A stretch of 64,000 nt of DNA from contig CM046864.1 in the NCBI GenBank assembly GCA_025617745.1, forward strand, positions 28,768,199-28,832,198, in the 5' to 3' direction. Shown piece after piece: positions 57,696 to 64,000 of the stretch; the first letter of the stretch is position 1, and each line of letters starts with the position of its first letter. The translations under genes were made by a program, and so were the position numbers. The stretch is from Heliocidaris erythrogramma (taxonomy: Eukaryota > Echinodermata > Echinoidea > Camarodonta > Echinometridae). Under the pieces are notes generated by a model. That model was given only the letters and a program-made list of their open reading frames with translations. It had not been told where the DNA came from and made no database searches.

Positions 57696-58900
57696 GCTAG
57701 TCATTGTACATCATTGATTCTTGTGACCATACATCCTTAATTCTTGGAGAATTTGATGATGATAAATGCACAGAGGTACATAAGTGAAAAGAGATTTAAA
57801 AAAAAATTAGAAATAGCACATTGTGTACGAGTCACGATTGTGTTACTTTTCCTTCTTTTTTAAAAAGTATCTCCAACACGTTGTGCGGATCCCGACAGGT
57901 CATCCGGACAAATCACTTTCAAACAGTAAATCGAACAACTTTTCATGGTAATAGGTTAACAATTACTGTATGATTTGCAAAATAATATTCACTGATTTTA
58001 GTGTTACCTGATGCATATTTTCAGAAAATCCCAAGCGCAAAATTGACAAGTTAAGTTTTGTCCGGAAACATAGCCCCATACCAGGTCTTCTACTGCCAAT
58101 CTCCTAGCTCTCTTATTAACTCTCACACATAGATTTCGAACAAATTTTAGTTGACATTTTGGTAATTAAATAGCGCGGAGCAAGTACAGTATACCATAGG
58201 AACCTTATTATAAATGGGTTCTTTTATCATTAAAAAAAACTCCCGATGTAGTTGTTACGCACTATTTTCTTGTCACAGCGCTTTGTTTTCTGGTGTATTT
58301 GTCAAGCCCTGATATAACAATATATCAGCATAACAAGGTAATTTCCTTGGTCCAAGGGAGTTTGTTATAACAAGGCTCTGCCGTATAAAGAGGCATAATT
58401 TTTGTATCATATTCATCTGAACCGGGATAGCCGGACAGACGACAGCCCATCAGTTTAGCCTATTTTAGTGAACTCTTGGAAAATTGTCAAAGGGTTCATG
58501 AGCTTTTGGTCTTGTGGGTCGCTAGTTTTCCGGGGCTTGTAGGCTGTAGCCTTACATCACACACAGAAAACTATTACTTTCTTCCATAAACTGGGCATAT
58601 TTGGATATTTCAAACATTCAAAGGGCAATCCGACCCTAACAGCAAGTGCATTTCTTCCATCTAATAATAATAATAATGATGATGATGATAATAATAATAA
58701 TAATAATAATAATATCTCCAAAACATAACCAAACCTTTAAGACATATTCTCACAATACTCTTGCAAATGTAAAACATAATTATTAAAAGATTAAGTGCTT
58801 AAGTTACACAAATGCAGTTAAAACTGAAGATGCGGGTCTGAAAGTGCGAAGACTAGCACTATTATGTGATAGCTTATTCGCAAACAAGTCCAATTCATCA
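57696..58900. other. Non-coding DNA with (AAT/GAT)n at 58663-58714
   Basis: The trinucleotide run is the only clear feature. No exon recognised. Confidence 0.55.
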
Positions 58901-58904
58901 TCAT

Positions 58905-59490
58905 TTGGTTGTTCATGTGTTACCTTGGCGACTGCCCTAGGTGCACACCTATCACAAACCAGTCAGATTATGATAGCTGAGGATCATGTTCATAACCAAA
59001 AGAAAGCATCATTAAGCTGATGAAGACACTTGTCAATTTTGTGTTATTTACGTTTTTCACAAAGTATCAGCTTTTTAAGATATTTCCATGGAAACGGCCA
59101 TTTTTTATATGACCGTGACGTCAAACGACTCAGATTTTGGTTGCAATCAATCGGGCAGCCTGAAATACGTATAATAGGAGCCACGTATCTACGCCAATCC
59201 TCACAGGAATTCTATTCAAGTGGGGGGGGGGGGGGGGGGGGGGGAGACACCCCATTGTTGCATCCAGGTGTGTCTCCCCCCCCCCCCCCCCCCCCCCACT
59301 TGAATAGAATTCCTGTGAGGATTGGCGTCCATGGAGCCACGTATTCACGTTTATATTCCAATTTTGCATGGTATTTAAAAGAATTCCAGTATTTTTCTTA
59401 TGTGTAACCATGGTAACGGCCCTAGCGGTCACGTCCACCCTCCACTTTATGCCAAACTGGGAGATTATATTAGCTGAAGGACCTAACTAT
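58905..59490 (-). repeat. Solo unit related to the 6.2-kb foldback arm
   Basis: Carries in order GTTACCTTGGCGAC, ATTTCCATGGAAACGGCC, GACGTCAAACGACTCAGATT, GTAACCATGGTAACGGCCCT and AGCGGTCACGTCCACC, as in the right arm of 25174-31392, then runs directly into a GTCCG array. Split by the palindrome at 59189-59332. Confidence 0.82.
59189..59332. mobile_element. 144-bp palindrome with G-run/C-run stem and 12-bp duplication
   Basis: ACGCCAATCCTCACAGGAAT, continuing TCTATTCAAGT and a G run, is mirrored by a C run and the complement. GGAGCCACGTAT flanks both sides (59177-59188 and 59333-59344). Loop GGAGACACC...GGTGTGTCTCC is itself inverted. Confidence 0.9.
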
Positions 59491-59497
59491 TAAAATA

Positions 59498-59945
59498 TTT
59501 TATGCCTCCGCCCACCGAAGGTGGTGCCAGCCGGGGCATTATGTTTTCGGGTTGTCCGTCCGTCCGTCCCGCTTTCTTGTTCAAGCTTTAACTCAAGAAC
59601 CACGGGAGGTATGAACTTCAAACTTGGTGCTAGTAGGCCTATGTATCACCTTAGGAAGACGATCTGATTAGATTTTGGGGTACGTAGGTCAAAGGCCAAG
59701 GTCACAGAGGCCAATTTTCTGAAATTTCAGGTGTTAGCCTCGGAATTAGCGATAACTCTAGAACCACATGAGGTATGAACTTCAAACTTAGTGCTAGTAT
59801 GTATCACCATAGGAAGACAATCTGATTACTTTTTTGGGTACTAGGTCAAAGGTCAAGGTCACAGAGGCCTTTGAAATTTCAGGTGTTATAGCCTCGTTCT
59901 AGCGATAACTCAAGAACCATTTGAGGTATATAATAATATATGGTA
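59498..59945 (+). repeat. GTCCGTCC repeat array 3
   Basis: Hairpin head and GTCCGTCCGTCCGTCC, then two and a half ~160-bp units (ACTTCAAACTTGGTGCTAGT; GATTAGATTTTGGGGTACGT). AGGTCAAAGGTCA at 59843-59855 is followed directly by a third half-site. This array shows the uninterrupted unit used to define the insertions in array 1. Confidence 0.87.
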
Positions 59946-61215
59946 GTGGGACTCCGTTTCCTTTCAACATTGAACGGTGAAAATAATAACGCTGTTTGAT
60001 AAATACAAATCTGCGTGGGAGAGAAACTTCTAAAAAAACATGTTCCAGTTTCTGGTACGCTAATTCCTTTCAACATTGAAATGTGGGATTGTAGAATTTT
60101 GGTGGGTGGCCTCGAAATCATGAATGCTAAAATAAAAGTTTGGAAAACAGCTTTCTGGCGAATATGACAGAATCATTCTGTAAAAGATTCCCATACGAGT
60201 TTTGTGTACTCCCATAAAGTCATACGTTTACTCTTAAGGTGGAAATGTGTGCATTAGTATCTTGGTAGGCTGTTCTATGCTTAGTCATTTCTTTCTCATG
60301 GGTTGTCGGTGTACTGGGATCATGCCGGCTAACAGGCAGAGAAGAAGCAGTGGCAAAAATGCAATAAATGCGAGATACATGTATCATTAAAAAAGTCGTA
60401 ATCATCTGTGACTCTAAGGGATATCTGTACTGAGAGAGTTATGGTTTATACTTCCAGAATAATGTGGTTTAGAGAGTACAATGGACGCATGCATGGTAGC
60501 GGAACTTCGTTTCCTTTCAACACTAAACAATGAAACTAACGTTGTTTGATAATACAATGAATGCATATCTGCGTGGGCAGAGAAATTCTATAGAAAAACA
60601 CGTTCCAGTTTCTGGTTACAGGTACGCTAATTCCTTTCAACATAGAAATGTGGGATTGTAGAGTTTTGGTGGGTGGCCTCAAAATCACGAACACTAAATT
60701 AAAAAGTTTGATAACAGCTTTCTGGCAAATATGACAGGATCATTCTGTAAAACAGTCCCATATGAGTCTTGTGTACTAGTCCCGTAAAGCAGATGAAACA
60801 TAAAACAAAGAATTTTAAATTGATTTTTTTTCCTTTTAATTTACAGTCATACGTTTACTCTTAAGGTGGAAATATGTGCATTAGTATCTTGGTAGGTTGT
60901 TCTATACTTAGTCATTTCTTTCTCATGGGTTGTCGGTCTACCGGGATCATCCCTATTAACAGGCAGATAAGGAGCAGTGACAACATGTAATAAATGAAGA
61001 TATACTTTATGTTTGAGAAGTCTCAATTCTTTCCGAGTGATATCTGTTTCAAGACATGTCAGTTAAGGTAAATGTAACTGGTGTTTGAAGTAGCAAAGCA
61101 TAGTGTTGCTTAAAGAGTACAATGACCGCATGTATGCGTGGGAACAGGACTTCAAAAAACATATTCCCGATTCTGGTTGGTTTCCTTTCAACAATAAAAT
61201 GTTTAAAAGAATAAT
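59946..61215 (+). repeat. Direct triplication, ~560-620 bp period
   Basis: 59946-60376 and 60496-61005 match closely (GTTCCAGTTTCTGG, GTGGGATTGTAGA.TTTTGG, GTCATACGTTTACTCTTAAG, CTTTCTCATGGGTTGTCGGT). A third, partial copy lies at 61100-61215. The second copy has a ~60-base AT-rich insert before 60845. CTTTCTGGCGAATATGACAG is shared with both arms of the 4-kb foldback. Confidence 0.85.
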
Positions 61216-62640
61216 GGCAACATACTCATTATGCTAATAATAATAATAACATTTATAATGCCCACATATCCCAAGGGATGCTGTGACGTTTTGAGCTCTC
61301 TCTTTACGTAATAAATAAGAAAATTATCAGATATTTTCTTTTAAACAAAGAAAATTTAATTATGAACATTGTGCTTAAAATATATTGTGAGGAAAAAATT
61401 TATGAACACCACCGATTATTCAGAATCAAATTTTCTAAGATATATTCAAGGAAAGTGGATTTTTACAACATTGTATGTATAAGGCAAGTGGAAATTATAG
61501 CACATTTACATCACAGCATCTCATTAGCATATTGAGGACATTCCCAATTTCAGATCTCCATAGCGATTTTAGGATTTCAAATATTCATAATTCTTTGATT
61601 TTTCTGCTTCTATTAAAATGCATTTATTTGGGGGAGTTTCATTCTATTTTAAGTGAAATAATACACAAATGGGAAGGTTAATGGGACGTAATTCCAACAA
61701 CGGCAACGAGCACTACAGACGACGTGTAAAACCTATGAGGGTTGTATACACAAGCGACTCGCATGCTACTCGAGTCGTAACTTCCAGCGAATCGATGTTT
61801 TCAATCCAGAGCCGTCCTTGATCGTCCCAGCGACAATGGACTGCGTTGTGTTGAATGCGTACAAAAGTAGGTAAGCATGAAGCTAACAATGGGTGAAACG
61901 AGGTTCACGTTTTAGAGAAGCCGGCAAAACCATGTTTGACGCGTTCTCGATCTAACTAGTGGACGAGGGAGAAGTCAGTGGACGGGTGAGCCGTTCTTGC
62001 ACAAAGCGCGGTATGCAGCTAACACAAACCAGTCCATTGTACCTGGAAAAATCTAGGACGACGTTCAAGTCCACACATTCGAAAGCTCACTAATAATGTG
62101 CAGAGAGCCTAGCCGTCTGGGTTGAAGGGTTCTAGCGTAGAACATTGTTTCAGCGCTCCTTTAATAATATTTAAATTCACCAGACGTTATGGATGAAATG
62201 TCAAATAATCTCGCACATGTATCTTTCGGTATAAAGAGAACCATGTGAGTGTATTATGTAACACGTTTCATATCATTTTCTCTGCTGCTACCGTAACTAA
62301 AAGTGAGCTTTAACGACCTAACGAGCAAGAGTAGACGGTATTTTTTCACATCTTTTGTGACAGTGCAAAGTATGATTGATGGTCTAGCAATGAATAGAGT
62401 TAAGGAAACATGAAGTATAGACGTATTCACATGACATTGTGTCGTAGTGCACTTAGCCTTTCATCAAGGCCGCATGCTTGGTCTTTTCTTTGCTGTTCTA
62501 TTCTTAGCTCTGTCGATCCTCGATCGAAACGCACGGAAGTACTCTGATTGCGAGAGGTCGACATACGCGTGCATACGCGAAAATCGACAGAGCTAGGAGT
62601 AGAGCAGCATAGAAAAGCATGCCGCCAATTTTAAAGGCTA
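61216..62640. other. Non-coding DNA, GC-richer at 61680-62130
   Basis: 61225-61310 is an (AAT)n-linked retroelement-tail remnant. The GC-richer patch holds an ATG at about 61838 (MDCVVLNAYKS) followed by an AG/GTAAGC donor, a possible but unsupported first exon. Nothing else recognised. Confidence 0.35.
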
Positions 62641-62642
62641 TA

Positions 62643-63917
62643 CCGTGTGGCTAAAAAAAAACGTAACCCTTTTGAAATGGTTGCCAAATTAGCCATATAT
62701 ATTTTTATGGAACAATGTTGATATGTATGGAAAGCTAAAGGACCCACCTTTTATATGATATGAAAAAAATGACAAAAATTTCATGCATCGATGAGCAATG
62801 CTCACTTATGTTAGAGGTATGAAAATTGGCCTGCGCAGGATTTTTCCTTCCAATTTTGGACAGGGAAGTTATTTGTAGCTTACAAAATAAAGGCGATATG
62901 AGATGAATCAATTCCCCCATTCCTCCCCCTGTTCCTCTCTTTGCCAATATCTCTGCTGCCCCCCCCCCCACCTCCTTCAGCTCCCTCTGTTATTGAAACA
63001 TTGGTGGTACACGTTACAGGTGTGAGATTGCATACCATTTTCCATGAATGGATGGATTAAGAGTCAAAAAGATATTTTGAATACCATACCTTTCTCTCCA
63101 TCATTTACCAATCCCCAAACAAATACCGGTAAAGAGGTGATCACATGGCATTACACATTACAGGTTTAAGAGTTAAATAATTGCATTAAGTTGTTACACA
63201 GCCTTCAAATGGTACATCTTATCCCATTGTCAGTATGGAGCGACCCCAAAACAGAGTTTTATCTTTATCAATACCCTTGCTCAATCGGTACTTTCAAAGC
63301 CTTGATCAGAAGAGAAGATAGCCATGTGGACTATGAACTGATTACATTTGTCAGATCTTTTTATTTTAAGATGAACGTAGCAGTTGTAAAAAAAGAGAAA
63401 GAAATTTTTACAAAATGAAAATCTTTAAAAAAAAAGTTTTAAACTTATTTTTTGGCTGTTTGCTGTGTGTGTGGGTGTGCTTCTGTGTGTCTGAGGGGGT
63501 TACTGGTTATGATGGGGCTGGAGAGGGACGATAGGGGTGCATGTTTTCTTGGATCTGATTCCATCCAATGCCGGTAAATCGATTTCTTCGTTCCCTCGCT
63601 TCCCATGTACCGTTATTTACCTTAATGTTCGTTCATGAATAAATTTCTTATTCAGTAATCAAAAAAAGATATTAAGAAACAAAAAGTTGTCAATAATTGA
63701 TCATGAATATCTCATATCATCCTTATTTTGTAAGCTACATATACCTCTAACTTAAGTGAGCACTGCTCATCGATGCATGAAATTTTTGTCATTTTTTTCA
63801 TATGATAGGAAAGGTGGGTCCTTTATCTTTCCATACATATCAACATTTTACCATAAAAATATATATGCCTAATTTGGCAACCATTTCAAAAGTGTAACTT
63901 TTTTTTGAGCCACACGG
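62643..63917. mobile_element. 1.3-kb TA-flanked inverted-repeat element
   Basis: CCGTGTGGCT and AGCCACACGG are bordered by TA (62641-62642 and 63918-63919), and the arms match for ~190 bases (GGAAAG.TAAAGGACCCACCTTT; TGCATCGATGAGCA.TGCTCACTTA). TA duplication fits Tc1/mariner-type insertion. Internal frames (longest 75 codons at 63191-63418) do not resemble a transposase. Confidence 0.88.
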
Positions 63918-63926
63918 TAGTGACAT

Positions 63927-64000
63927 TAAAGCGCTTAGAGACATTTTTTATGTGATAAGCGTTATATTAATTTTGTAAATTATTATTATTATTATTATAG
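63927..64000 (+). repeat. AAGCGCTTAGAGAC retroelement tail with (ATT)n, cut by window end
   Basis: AAAGCGCTTAGAGACATTTT, TAAGCGTTATATTAATTTTG and a run of ATT form the typical 3' end of a widespread short retroelement of marine animals (from memory). Related remnants at 41296 and 50605. Confidence 0.65.

Noticed and set aside
61838-61875. ATG followed by a GTAAGC donor, possible first exon (MDCVVLNAYKS)
   Set aside because: Too short to support and no partner exon found in the window.
1-64000. LTR retroviruses, Polintons or other envelope- or capsid-bearing elements besides the DIRS element
   Set aside because: No LTR pair, integrase, envelope, protein-primed polymerase or capsid frame was recognised.

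Overview
The window is animal DNA, most likely from an echinoderm and probably a sea urchin. Spliced exons, long AT-rich introns and intergenic DNA, abundant ACATGTACATGTA-type simple repeats, an intronless GT10 fucosyltransferase, a DIRS element, and foldback transposons with 15-bp tandem repeats (as in the sea-urchin TU class) all point that way. The species call is inference. There are no operons and no bacterial features.

Layout. 1-5016: a DIRS-type tyrosine-recombinase retrotransposon with three long open genes and its right-hand repeats; its left end lies outside the window. 5017-24300: gene-poor, AT-rich DNA holding the last two exons of an unrecognised host gene (13001-13070 and 15808-15986) among many short inverted-repeat elements, several with readable target duplications. 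25036-32990: a family of ~160-bp repeats headed by GTCCGTCCGTCC, interrupted by a 6.2-kb foldback transposon (25174-31392, flanked by an exact 9-bp duplication) and by a 5'-truncated LINE (31489-32668). 33030-37010: a second, 4-kb foldback whose arms carry inverted arrays of a 15-bp minisatellite, with a third element nested in its left arm. 37160-38410: a ~150-bp satellite. 39094-39250: an IMP dehydrogenase CBS-domain exon that appears frameshifted. 39538-46300: further repeats, nested palindromes, and a SINE-like retroposon that resembles 7SL RNA. 46770-48122: a complete single-exon alpha-1,3-fucosyltransferase, the only whole host gene. 48123-64000: non-coding DNA with a second SINE copy, a near-perfect 310-bp hairpin nested in a 1.8-kb terminal-inverted-repeat element, a G/C-homopolymer palindrome with a 12-bp duplication, a tandem triplication and a 1.3-kb TA-flanked element.

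How the parts relate. The host genes do not form a functional cluster. The coherent story is transposon stratigraphy: old repeat arrays were invaded by foldbacks and a LINE, which were in turn invaded by small elements. Three points merit most attention. The two SINE copies start at the position corresponding to 7SL base 1. The 6.2-kb foldback has arms built of ~355-bp units, each carrying palindromes that match the RFX X-box. The GTCCG repeats carry perfect DR1 nuclear-receptor motifs. All similarities were judged by eye without database searches.
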